Below are positions 32,880 to 40,200 of a stretch of 64,000 bases of DNA, piece after piece. Source of the DNA: Dokdonella_A sp964582225 (GTDB lineage Bacteria > Pseudomonadota > Gammaproteobacteria > Xanthomonadales > Rhodanobacteraceae); NCBI GenBank assembly GCA_964582225.1, contig CAZORA010000001.1:152353-216352 (forward strand), in the 5' to 3' direction. The stretch's first letter is position 1; every line of letters starts with the position of its first letter. The notes beneath the pieces are model-generated. The model did not search any database and was not told the DNA's origin. It was given only the letters and a program-made list of their open reading frames with translations. The position numbers and the translations under genes were made by a program.

Positions 32880-33271
32880 GCGCCTCCGCTGCCCGCAGCG
32901 AGGCGCGCCGCAGCGGCGCACGCAGCGAGGATCAGGCGCTGGCCCACCTCGAGCAGGCCGGGCTGCGGCTGGTTGAGCGCAATTTCAACTGCCGACTCGG
33001 CGAGCTCGATCTGGTCATGCTCGAGGGCGCTACCCTGGTCTTCGTCGAGGTCCGCTATCGGCGCAGCGGGCGTCCCGGCCAAGCCTTCGGTGACGGCATC
33101 GATTCGATCAGTGTCGCCAAACGTGCGCGCCTGCTGCGCGCCGCCAGCATGTTTCTCGCCCGCCACCCGCAGCACGCCGCGCGCAGCTGTCGCTTCGACG
33201 TGGTAGCGGCCTCCGGCGCTGCGGATGCGCTCGGCATTCGCTGGTTGCGAAACGCCTTCGATGCCGACTGA
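32876..33271 (+). CDS. yraN: YraN family (UPF0102) putative endonuclease-fold protein
   Basis: YraN is a small conserved protein with the restriction-endonuclease-like fold; its role is not established. The core motif is GEDQA-like here as SEDQALAHLEQAGLRLVERN, followed by the catalytic-type LGELDLVMLEG and FVEVRYR (E-x-K equivalent is E-V-R). The length is 131 residues. It overlaps lpoA by 4 nt, the conserved lpoA-yraN pair. Confidence 0.93.
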   Translation: MSASAARSEARRSGARSEDQALAHLEQAGLRLVERNFNCRLGELDLVMLEGATLVFVEVRYRRSGRPGQAFGDGIDSISVAKRARLLRAASMFLARHPQHAARSCRFDVVAASGAADALGIRWLRNAFDAD

Positions 33272-33331
33272 AGATCAGCGGCGACCAGCCGCATATCGCT
33301 TCGCTTCCCCTCTCCTTCACGAGACTTCACA

Positions 33332-33922
33332 ATGTCCCTTCGCAGCATCTTCCTTGGCCTCGCCCTGCTCAGCGTGACCCCGCTCCTCGGCGGCTGTCTT
33401 GCAGCCGTCGCCGGCGGCGCCGCGGTCGGCGCCAGCGCGGCGCACGATAGACGCACCACCGGCAACTACCTCGACGACAAGCGCATCTATCTGGCGGCGC
33501 GCAACGAGATCAACAAGGACAAGGAGCTGGCGCTGCGCAGCCGGGTGGTGATCGTGGTGTACAACGGCGTCATGCTGCTGGCCGGCGAAGTGCGCAGCGA
33601 AGCGTTGAAGCAACATGCCGAAGATCTGGTGACCGGCTTCGAAGGCACCCGCCGCATCGTCAATGAGCTTGCCGTGCAGGAGCCGGAGGGGTTCTGGTCG
33701 CGCCGGCGCGACAACACCATTACCGGACACGTCAAGGCGGCACTGCTCGACATCACCAGCATCCAAGGCTTCGATCCGACCAGGGTCAATGTCACCACGG
33801 CGCATCGAGTGGTCTACCTGATGGGCATGCTGACCACGGTCGAAGCCGATGCCGTGGTCGGCGTCGCGCGCAACGTACCCGGCGTGGAGCGCGTGGTGAA
33901 GATCCTCGAAACGATCGAGTGA
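33332..33922 (+). CDS. dolP: Dual BON-domain outer-membrane lipoprotein DolP (YraP)
   Basis: DolP supports outer-membrane integrity and BAM function in E. coli. The signal peptide ends in LLGGC with the acylated Cys22, and two BON domains follow at about residues 48-116 and 125-194, each with the VxLxGEV-type core (VMLLAGEVRSEA and RVVYLMGMLTTVEA). The length is 196 residues. In E. coli the order is lpoA-yraN-diaA-dolP; here diaA is missing and only 60 nt separate yraN and dolP. Confidence 0.92.
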   Translation: MSLRSIFLGLALLSVTPLLGGCLAAVAGGAAVGASAAHDRRTTGNYLDDKRIYLAARNEINKDKELALRSRVVIVVYNGVMLLAGEVRSEALKQHAEDLVTGFEGTRRIVNELAVQEPEGFWSRRRDNTITGHVKAALLDITSIQGFDPTRVNVTTAHRVVYLMGMLTTVEADAVVGVARNVPGVERVVKILETIE

Positions 33923-34070
33923 AGCTGGCTCGCCGCCGAAGGCGGCGCCGATCTCAAGCGAACTCGAAATCGGGGTGCGGAGCGCGATCACCCGGGCGAT
34001 CGCGCGCGATCGAGAGGAGCTTCGATCCCGCAGGAGTCTGAATCCCGGCCAGCTTCTGCCCTGATCCGCG

Positions 34071-34562
34071 TCACAGCCAGCGGGCGAGCAGCGCAACGGC
34101 GAGCGCCGCGTAAAGCCCGGCCAGCAGATCATCGAGCATGACGCCGAAACCGCCCTTGACGTGGCGGTCCGCCCAGCGCACTGGCCAGGGCTTCCACACG
34201 TCGAACAGACGGAACAGCAGGAAGCCAGCGGCCACCAGGCGCCAGTCGAAGGACTGTCCGAGAAGCGGCAGCAGGGCGAGCCACTGACCGACGAATTCGT
34301 CCCAGACGATCAGCCCCGGATCCTCGACCGCGAGCTTGCGAACCACGAACTGCGCGGCCCACACGCCGAGCACGAAGGCCAGCACGAGCACCAGCAGATA
34401 CCACGTCCAAGCGAGCTCGCGCAAGGCGAACCAGGGCAGAATCGCCGCCAGCGAACCAGCAGTGCCCGGCGCGACCGGACTCAGACCGGAGCCGAAGCCA
34501 GTGGCGATCCAGCCGGCCGGATGCGCCAGCAGGGCGCGCGACGAGGGCCGCGGCTCGTTCAC
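34071..34562 (-). CDS. pgpA: Phosphatidylglycerophosphatase A
   Basis: PgpA removes the phosphate of phosphatidylglycerol phosphate at the inner membrane. The family pattern is visible: GFGSGLSPVAPGTAGSLAA near residue 21, the metal-binding WDEFVGQW near 87, and GGFGVMLDDLLAGLYA near 137, with three membrane helices. The length is 163 residues. The start overlaps the thiL stop by 4 nt, the usual thiL-pgpA pair. Confidence 0.95.
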   Translation of the reverse strand: MNEPRPSSRALLAHPAGWIATGFGSGLSPVAPGTAGSLAAILPWFALRELAWTWYLLVLVLAFVLGVWAAQFVVRKLAVEDPGLIVWDEFVGQWLALLPLLGQSFDWRLVAAGFLLFRLFDVWKPWPVRWADRHVKGGFGVMLDDLLAGLYAALAVALLARWL

Positions 34563-35530
34563 CCGAAGTGCTCCCAGCCGCGCGCCGCGGGCGTGACCTC
34601 GGCGCCATCCGCCGCGAGCAGGCGCACGCCGCTGCCCGCAACGACGCGGCCGATGCGTCGCGCGACACAGCCTGCACGCCCGAGCGCTGCGAGCAGCGTC
34701 GCCTCCCGCGCGGGTGGGGCGCAGAAGGTCAGCTGATAGTCGTCGCCTCCCGACACCTGCAGCAGCAAGCGTTCCGCTGATGGGAAGAGCGCCTCGAGCG
34801 CCGGCGACGCCGGCAGCAGCCGCGCCTCGATCTCGATGCCGACGCCGCTGCGCGAGGCGATGTGACCCAGGTCGGCGAGCAGCCCATCCGAGGTATCGAT
34901 GCAGGCGCTGGCGAGCCCGCGCAGCGCGATTCCAGCTGCGACCTGTGGTTCGGGTCGCTCGACCCTGGCGATCAGCGCGTCACGCTCCACCGAAGCGCGA
35001 GCAAGCGGCGAAGTGGCCGCTGCCTGCAGGCAGCGCAGGCCACCGAGACCGTCGCCCAGGGTGCCGGTGACGTAGACTCCGTCATCGACCCGCGCACCGT
35101 CGCGACGCAGCGCGCTCGCGGCGGGCGCGTGGCCGTGTACCACCACGCTGATCGCCAACGGTCCGCTGGTGGTGTCGCCGCCGACCAGGGCCACGCGATG
35201 GCGCGCGGCGAGAGCCGCGAAGCCGTCCGCGAATGCCTCCACGAAGCCACCATCCGCGCGCGGCAGGGTCAGCGCGAGCAGCGCCCAAGCGGGCGTCGCG
35301 CCCATCGCAGCCAGATCGCTCAGGTTGACCGCGAGCGCCTTCCAGCCGAGATCCCGCGGCGCGGTCGCGGGCAGGAAATGCACGCCCTCGACCAGGGTGT
35401 CGACGCTGACCAGCAGATCCTGCCCCGCCGGCGGCAGCAGGATCGCCGCGTCGTCGCCGATGCCGAGCCGCACGTCGTCGCGTTCGACGCGACAGCGTTC
35501 GCGAATCCGTTCGATCAGCTCGAATTCCAC
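34559..35530 (-). CDS. thiL: Thiamine-monophosphate kinase
   Basis: ThiL phosphorylates thiamine monophosphate to the active cofactor thiamine diphosphate. Typical elements are GIGDDAAILLPP near residue 24, DTLVEGVHFLP, the metal site NLSDLAAMGATP, GGDTTSGPLAIS, and the C-terminal DTSDGLLADLGHIA and VSGGDDYQLTF. The length is 323 residues. It stands 26 nt after nusB in the nusB-thiL-pgpA order. Confidence 0.96.
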   Translation of the reverse strand: MEFELIERIRERCRVERDDVRLGIGDDAAILLPPAGQDLLVSVDTLVEGVHFLPATAPRDLGWKALAVNLSDLAAMGATPAWALLALTLPRADGGFVEAFADGFAALAARHRVALVGGDTTSGPLAISVVVHGHAPAASALRRDGARVDDGVYVTGTLGDGLGGLRCLQAAATSPLARASVERDALIARVERPEPQVAAGIALRGLASACIDTSDGLLADLGHIASRSGVGIEIEARLLPASPALEALFPSAERLLLQVSGGDDYQLTFCAPPAREATLLAALGRAGCVARRIGRVVAGSGVRLLAADGAEVTPAARGWEHFG

Positions 35531-35556
35531 GGCCGCGGCTCTGGATCGGCGCTGGC

Positions 35557-36006
35557 TCAGCGCGGCGCCGCGTATTCGACCGCGCGCCAGCGCGCGGCCA
35601 GCTTGTCGAGCACGCCGTTGACATAGGTGTGGCCGTGTTCGGCACCGAAGCGCTTGCTGGTCTCGATCGCCTCGTTGAGGACCACGCGATACGGCACGTC
35701 GCTGCGCTCGCGCAGCTCCCAGGCGGCAATCCGCAACACCGCGAGTTCGATCGGATCGACGCGCTCGATGTCGCGATCGAGGAACGGCTTGAAGGCCGCG
35801 TCGAGCTCGAGGTGATCGCGGGCCACGCCGCGCACGATCGCCTCGAAATAGCCGGCGTCGGCCACCCGCATGTCCTGCTCCTCACGAAACTGCGCGATCA
35901 CGCCGTCGATGCGGTTGCCGCTCAGCTGCCAGGCGTAAAGCGCCTGCAGTGCGCGGCGGCGCGCGCGCGAGCGGGCAGCGGGATCGACGCCGGTGGGTGC
36001 GCTCAC
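35557..36006 (-). CDS. nusB: Transcription antitermination factor NusB
   Basis: NusB, with NusE (S10), binds boxA RNA and supports rRNA antitermination. It is all helical, starting ARSRARRRALQALYAWQLSG and ending with VLNEAIETSKRFGAEHGHTY and VNGVLDKLA, the conserved family C-terminus. The length is 149 residues. The start overlaps the ribH stop by 4 nt. Confidence 0.96.
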   Translation of the reverse strand: MSAPTGVDPAARSRARRRALQALYAWQLSGNRIDGVIAQFREEQDMRVADAGYFEAIVRGVARDHLELDAAFKPFLDRDIERVDPIELAVLRIAAWELRERSDVPYRVVLNEAIETSKRFGAEHGHTYVNGVLDKLAARWRAVEYAAPR

Positions 36007-36473
36007 AGGCGACTCCAGAGATCGGCCATCTCCAGCGCCGCCAGGGCAACCTCGGCGCCCTTGTTACCGCGCGCCCCACCGGCGCGCGCCTCGGCGTCGG
36101 CGTGATGCTCAACCGCGAGCACGCCGTTCAGCACCGGAAGGCGGAAATCGAGCGCCACCCGCATGAGCCCGCTGGCCGCACCGTCGGCGACGTGCTCATA
36201 GTGGCGGGTGTCGCCCCGCACCACGCAGCCCAGCGCGATGAGCGCAACGTAGCCGCCTCGCGCGGCAAGCCGCGCCGCAGCGACCGGCAGCTCCCAGGCG
36301 CCGGGCACGCGCAGCACATCGATGCAGTTCTCAGCGACTCCGTGCTCGCGCAGGGTTACTGTCGCGCCTTCGACCAACGCATCGACGATTCTGGGATTCC
36401 AGCGGCTGGCAAGGACGGCATAGCGCGCGTTCGCCAAGGGCCGCGCGTCACCGCTGTAGACAGGCATCGGCAC
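36003..36473 (-). CDS. ribH: 6,7-dimethyl-8-ribityllumazine synthase
   Basis: RibH condenses the products of RibB and RibD to the lumazine that RibE uses. Motifs are RYAVLASRWNPRIVDALVEG, RVPGAWELPVAA, GCVVRGDTRHYEHVADGAA and PVLNGVLAVEHHADAEARAG. The length is 156 residues. The start may be the ATG at 36473 or, two codons on, 36467. In most relatives it follows ribE-ribB directly; here it is more than 33 kb away on the same strand, with hom upstream and nusB downstream. Confidence 0.96.
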   Translation of the reverse strand: MPMPVYSGDARPLANARYAVLASRWNPRIVDALVEGATVTLREHGVAENCIDVLRVPGAWELPVAAARLAARGGYVALIALGCVVRGDTRHYEHVADGAASGLMRVALDFRLPVLNGVLAVEHHADAEARAGGARGNKGAEVALAALEMADLWSRL

Positions 36474-36522
36474 ACGGGAGTACAGGCAACGGCGCGCAGT
36501 CTAGCAGCCTGTCGGCGTGCCT

Positions 36523-37602
36523 TCAGTCCTCGTCGGCGCGGCCCAGCGCCAGCAGGTCGCCGAGCAGCGCCTGCGCAGTGACCTCGCGCCCGGCGCCCGG
36601 GCCCTGGATCACCAGCGGCTGCGAGCGATAGCGCAGGGTGTTCATGACGAACAGGTTGTCGGTGCCGGTGAGGCGCGCCGCCGGGTGGCTCGGCGCCACT
36701 GCGCGCAGGCCGACGCGTGCGTTGCCCCTGCGGCCAATGCGAGCAATGTAGCGCAACACGCAGCCCTCGCTTTCCGCCTGCGCGCGGCGCGCCTCCAGCG
36801 GCGCGTCGAGCTCGTCCGCGCGGCGCATGAATTCCCCGCCGTCGAGCGCCCGCAGCGCGTGCGGCACCAGGGTTTCGACGCCCACGTCCTGCTCATCCAG
36901 CGCGTAACCGGCAGCACGCGCGAGAATCAGTAGCTTGCGCGCCACGTCGGCGCCACCGAGATCGATGCGCGGATCGGGCTCGGTGTAACCGGCGGCATGA
37001 GCCTCGCGAAGCAGGGTCGAGAACGGTCGGCGGCCGTCGAAGCGATTGAAGAGCCAGGACAGCGATCCGGAAAAGACGCCGTCCAGCGTCAACAGGCGAT
37101 CGCCGCAGGCGCGCAGCCGGCGCAGCGTCGCCAAGACCGGCAGGCCGGCGCCGACGGTGGCCGCGTCGCCGTAGCGCACACCGCTGCGCCGCGCTTCGTG
37201 CAGCGCGTTCCAGCCGGCCAGACTGCCGCCAAGTGCCGCCTTGTTGGCGCTGACCACGTGGTAGCCGGCTGCCAGCCAACCAGCATGACGCGCGGCCACT
37301 TCCGAGGAGGCAGTGGCGTCGACGATCACCCGGCGGCGGGCGCCGCTGGCGTCGAGCGCACGCAGCAGCGCGGCGTCATCGCGCAGCTCGGCGACCACGG
37401 CGAGGCGGCTGACGGCCTGCGCCGGCACCAGTCCGCGCGAGCTGGCCAGCTGGCGCCTGGAATCGGCCACTCCGACCAGATGCAGCGCGCTTGCCGCGGG
37501 CGTAGCCAAGAGCTCGAGCAGCGAGCTGCCCACGCTGCCGCGACCGAGCAGCACCAGCGCGGTGCCACTGTCGCGCGCAATGAATTGCGCCAGCGCACTC
37601 AT
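36523..37602 (-). CDS. hom: Homoserine dehydrogenase (monofunctional)
   Basis: This enzyme reduces aspartate semialdehyde to homoserine, the branch point to methionine and threonine. The NAD(P) loop is LVLLGRGSVGSSLLELL near residue 16, and the catalytic core is TVGAGLPVLATLRRL with GVFSGSLSWLFNRF and ARKLLILARAAG. The sequence resembles the C-terminal half of ThrA and has no aspartokinase domain. The length is 359 residues. The start overlaps the metB stop by 4 nt, so hom is the third gene of the riboswitch-led metX-metB-hom operon. Confidence 0.93.
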   Translation of the reverse strand: MSALAQFIARDSGTALVLLGRGSVGSSLLELLATPAASALHLVGVADSRRQLASSRGLVPAQAVSRLAVVAELRDDAALLRALDASGARRRVIVDATASSEVAARHAGWLAAGYHVVSANKAALGGSLAGWNALHEARRSGVRYGDAATVGAGLPVLATLRRLRACGDRLLTLDGVFSGSLSWLFNRFDGRRPFSTLLREAHAAGYTEPDPRIDLGGADVARKLLILARAAGYALDEQDVGVETLVPHALRALDGGEFMRRADELDAPLEARRAQAESEGCVLRYIARIGRRGNARVGLRAVAPSHPAARLTGTDNLFVMNTLRYRSQPLVIQGPGAGREVTAQALLGDLLALGRADED

Positions 37603-38777
37603 GCGCACACCCGCGCCGGCTTGCGGTGTTCGACGCGCGTCAGCGCACGACCCAGATCCGCGCACAGATCGTCAGCATCCTCGATGCCGACCGAGATCCG
37701 CAGCAGGGCGTCGCTGATGCCCGCCCTGGCGCGGGCCTCAGGGGCCATCGAGGCGTGCGTCATGGTCCCCGGATGGGCGATCAAGCTCTCCACGCCGCCC
37801 AGCGATTCCGCCAACGAGAAGCAGCGCAGACCATCGAGGAAGCGCGGCACGGCGTCGGCTCCGGCGGCCAGCTCGAAGCTCAACATCGCGCCAAATCCGG
37901 ACTGCTGCCGCGCCGCGAGCAGATGCCCCGGATGCGAGGCGAGACCCGGCCAGTGGACGGCGGACACCGCCGGATCGGCTTCGAGCAGAGCGGCGATGCG
38001 CGCGGCGTTCTGCTCGTGCGCGCGCAGCCGCGGCAGGAGAGTGCGCAGGCCGCGCAGGGTGAGATAGCTGTCGAACGGCGCGCCGGTCAGACCGATGCAG
38101 TTGGCCCAGCCGGCCAGCTCCTCGACGAGCGCCGCGTCGCGAGCGATCACCGCGCCGCCAACGACGTCGCTGTGGCCGTTGATGTACTTGGTGGTGGAGT
38201 GCACGACCAGATCGGCGCCGAGCGTCAAGGGGCGCTGCAGGGCGGGCGACAGGAAGGTGTTGTCGACTGCGCAGAGAGCGCCAGCAGCGCGGGCCGCGGC
38301 GGCCACGTGGCGGATGTCGGTGATCCGCAGCAGCGGGTTGGACGGGGTCTCGATCCAGACCAGATGCGGTCCTCCATTCAGCGCGGCGGCGAGCTGGGCC
38401 GGATCGGTGAGATCGACGAATTCGACGCGAAAGCGACCCTTCTGCGCCCAGCGCTCGAGCAGCCGCCAGGTGCCGCCGTAGCAGTCGTGGGCGGCGATCA
38501 CCAGGCCGTCGTGCGGTACCAGTTCGAGCGCTAGCGCAACCGCCGCCATGCCGCTCGCAGTAACCACGCCGCCCGCTCCCTCTTCGAGATCAGCCAGCGC
38601 CGCGGCGAGGTGGTCGCGAGTCGGATTGCCGCTGCGAGAATAGTCATAGGCGCGCTTCTGGCCATATCCCGCAAAACTGTAGTTGCTGCTCAGATGGAGC
38701 GGCGGCACGATGGCGCCGTGCTGCGTATCGGTTTCGATCCCGGCGCGCACCGCGCGGGTACAGGGGGCGAGGCTCAC
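37599..38777 (-). CDS. metB: Cystathionine gamma-synthase
   Basis: MetB is a PLP enzyme that joins cysteine to the acylated homoserine made by MetX, forming cystathionine. The PLP-lysine lies in HSTTKYINGHSDVVGGA, with YSRSGNPTRDHL near residue 46 and the C-terminal SLGGVESLIAHPGTMTHAS. The length is 392 residues. Close relatives act as O-succinylhomoserine gamma-synthases, but lyase activity cannot be excluded. It overlaps metX and hom by 4 nt each. Confidence 0.92.
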   Translation of the reverse strand: MSLAPCTRAVRAGIETDTQHGAIVPPLHLSSNYSFAGYGQKRAYDYSRSGNPTRDHLAAALADLEEGAGGVVTASGMAAVALALELVPHDGLVIAAHDCYGGTWRLLERWAQKGRFRVEFVDLTDPAQLAAALNGGPHLVWIETPSNPLLRITDIRHVAAAARAAGALCAVDNTFLSPALQRPLTLGADLVVHSTTKYINGHSDVVGGAVIARDAALVEELAGWANCIGLTGAPFDSYLTLRGLRTLLPRLRAHEQNAARIAALLEADPAVSAVHWPGLASHPGHLLAARQQSGFGAMLSFELAAGADAVPRFLDGLRCFSLAESLGGVESLIAHPGTMTHASMAPEARARAGISDALLRISVGIEDADDLCADLGRALTRVEHRKPARVCA

Positions 38778-39808
38778 GGGCGGGCTCCGATGCTGTGCAG
38801 GGTTTCGTCCAGCAGCGCGTTGATCTGCGCCGGCTCCTTCAGAAAGGCGTCGTGCCCGTAGCGCGAATCGATCACGTGCAGGCTGGCCGGCGCGCCGCAG
38901 CCGCGCTGCAGCTCGCAGAGGTCCGCGAGTGGCACGACGCGATCGGAAGCGATGCCGATCAGGGTGGTCGGCACGCGGACTCCCTCGGGCGCGATTCGAT
39001 GCAGGTCGATCGATTCGGACAGATCCAGAAAGCGACGCGCATCGAAGCGCTCGGCAAAACGCGCACCGGCCGCGCCCAACCAGCCCTCCTCGGCAAAATG
39101 GAAACGGCCGTCGGCGTAGTCCGGCGCGCCGGCGCAGCGCTCGGCGAACTCGCGCTCGCCGCGATAGGTGGTCATCGCCAGGCGCCGCGCCAGATCGAGC
39201 CCGGCGCGGGTGTCACCCAGGCGCTCGCCCAGGCGCACGATCTCGCGCTGCAGATTGCGCAGGGCGACACTCAGCGGATGCGCGCGATGCGCGCCGGCGA
39301 TCGCCACCAGATGCTGCACCCGGCCGGGGTGGCGCGCGGCAAAAGCGATGCCGACCATCGCGCCGTAGGAGGCGCCGATGAAGGCGTGCGCCCGCGCGAC
39401 GCCGAGCGCGTCCAGCAAGCCCGCCAGCGCGTCGGCCTGATCCTCAGTGGAGACCGCGCGCGCCCCACCGAGCGCGGCGCGGTCGATCCAGTCGATCGAC
39501 AGGATCGAATAGCGCCGCGAGTCGATGGCGCGGTCGGAGCCGACCACCTCATGCCACCATCCGTCGACGCAGTCGCCGGCGTGGCGATCGGCGGAAATCC
39601 CGCCCTGCACGATGAGCAGCGGCGCGCCGGGAGCGCCATACAGCGCGAAGCGCAGCCGCACCGCGCATTCAGCCTCGCCGTAGCGCGGTCGCAGACGCAC
39701 CACGCGCTCGCCGGCAATGTGGCCGACGTGGGCGAGATCGGTAGCCGCCACCGCGCCGACCGGGCCGGCGGAAAGTTCTGGTTGCAGCGATTCTGCGTCT
39801 AGGCTCAT
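38774..39808 (-). CDS. metX: Homoserine O-acyltransferase MetX
   Basis: MetX acylates homoserine, the committed step to methionine. It is an alpha/beta hydrolase of 344 residues; the nucleophile Ser147 is in FIGASYGAMVG, the acid in GIASDRVVPL and the histidine in YGHDAFLKEP. Lysobacterales MetX proteins of this type are usually succinyl- rather than acetyltransferases, but the acyl donor is not certain from sequence. The ATG at 39808 has GGAG at 39816-39819, which is buried in a hairpin downstream of the SAM-I riboswitch (39897-40013). Confidence 0.9.
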   Translation of the reverse strand: MSLDAESLQPELSAGPVGAVAATDLAHVGHIAGERVVRLRPRYGEAECAVRLRFALYGAPGAPLLIVQGGISADRHAGDCVDGWWHEVVGSDRAIDSRRYSILSIDWIDRAALGGARAVSTEDQADALAGLLDALGVARAHAFIGASYGAMVGIAFAARHPGRVQHLVAIAGAHRAHPLSVALRNLQREIVRLGERLGDTRAGLDLARRLAMTTYRGEREFAERCAGAPDYADGRFHFAEEGWLGAAGARFAERFDARRFLDLSESIDLHRIAPEGVRVPTTLIGIASDRVVPLADLCELQRGCGAPASLHVIDSRYGHDAFLKEPAQINALLDETLHSIGARP

Positions 39809-39814
39809 GCCAAT

Positions 39815-39851
39815 TCTCCGGTTCTGCCCGCAGGCCACGGAGAACCGGAAA
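39815..39851 (-). promoter_or_regulatory. Expression-platform hairpin that hides the metX ribosome-binding site
   Basis: Arms 39841-39851 and 39815-39825 form an 11-bp stem (one G-U pair) around a 15-nt loop on the minus strand. The 3' arm contains the metX Shine-Dalgarno GGAG (39816-39819). No U-run follows, so control by the upstream SAM-I aptamer is likely at translation initiation. Confidence 0.65.
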
Positions 39852-39896
39852 TGGATTGCCGCGCAGGACGACCGCCGCAGGCGATTTGCGCCGCAA

Positions 39897-40013
39897 CTCA
39901 TCTCTCGGCGAACGCGCCCCATGCGCGTCCCCGTGGGAGTTGGCACCGTGGCGGAACGAATCCGCTGGTTGCCCCGGCGTCCAAGGGCCTGTCCCTCAGC
40001 CGGTCTTGATGAG
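39897..40013 (-). promoter_or_regulatory. SAM-I (S-box) riboswitch aptamer upstream of metX
   Basis: Reading the minus strand, P1 is CTCATC (5') paired with GATGAG (3'). Between them come the conserved S-box blocks in order: ATCAAGA, GAGGGACAGGCCC, CCGGGGCAACC, GGTGCCAACTCC and GAGAGATGAG. Stem P3 is the CAGCGGATTCGTTCCGC hairpin and P4 follows. Binding of S-adenosylmethionine should shut off metX-metB-hom. The 117-nt length is normal. It begins a few bases after the predicted transcription start. Confidence 0.95.
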
Positions 40014-40023
40014 CAGTGCGCGC

Positions 40024-40052
40024 ACTCTAGCGACCGTATCGATCTACGTCAA
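40024..40052 (-). promoter_or_regulatory. Sigma-70 promoter of the metX-metB-hom operon
   Basis: The minus strand has -35 TTGACG at 40047-40052, a 17-bp spacer, and -10 TAGAGT at 40024-40029. The expected start near 40017 lies just ahead of the riboswitch aptamer. Confidence 0.8.
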
Positions 40053-40053
40053 T

Positions 40054-40069
40054 AGCCATCTATACGTCT
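40054..40069 (-). promoter_or_regulatory. Two tandem Met-box-like octamers
   Basis: Immediately upstream of the metX -35 element the minus strand reads AGACGTAT then AGATGGCT. Against the MetJ consensus AGACGTCT these match 7 of 8 and 6 of 8 positions, in the adjacent arrangement that MetJ dimers need. A MetJ homologue is encoded at 48932-49414, so the site could be functional. Confidence 0.45.
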
Positions 40070-40200
40070 TTTTGGAATAAGCGCGCGGGATCGGCTGGAG
40101 GTCGCGCGCCAGTATCCGCCGCAGCGCGAGCCGGTCGTCACGACGGCCGGCTCGCGCTCGATTGCGGCTAGAATCACCGGCTTTTCGCCCGCCCCCGCCC

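Noticed and set aside
33931..33947. Short GCCGCC-GAA-GGCGGC hairpin after dolP as terminator
   Set aside because: A 7-bp stem in GC-rich DNA without a U-run is too weak to call.
40124..40157. 11-bp GC-rich inverted repeat upstream of prfC
   Set aside because: It lies in the prfC promoter region but is made of simple GC runs likely to arise by chance; no regulator is suggested.
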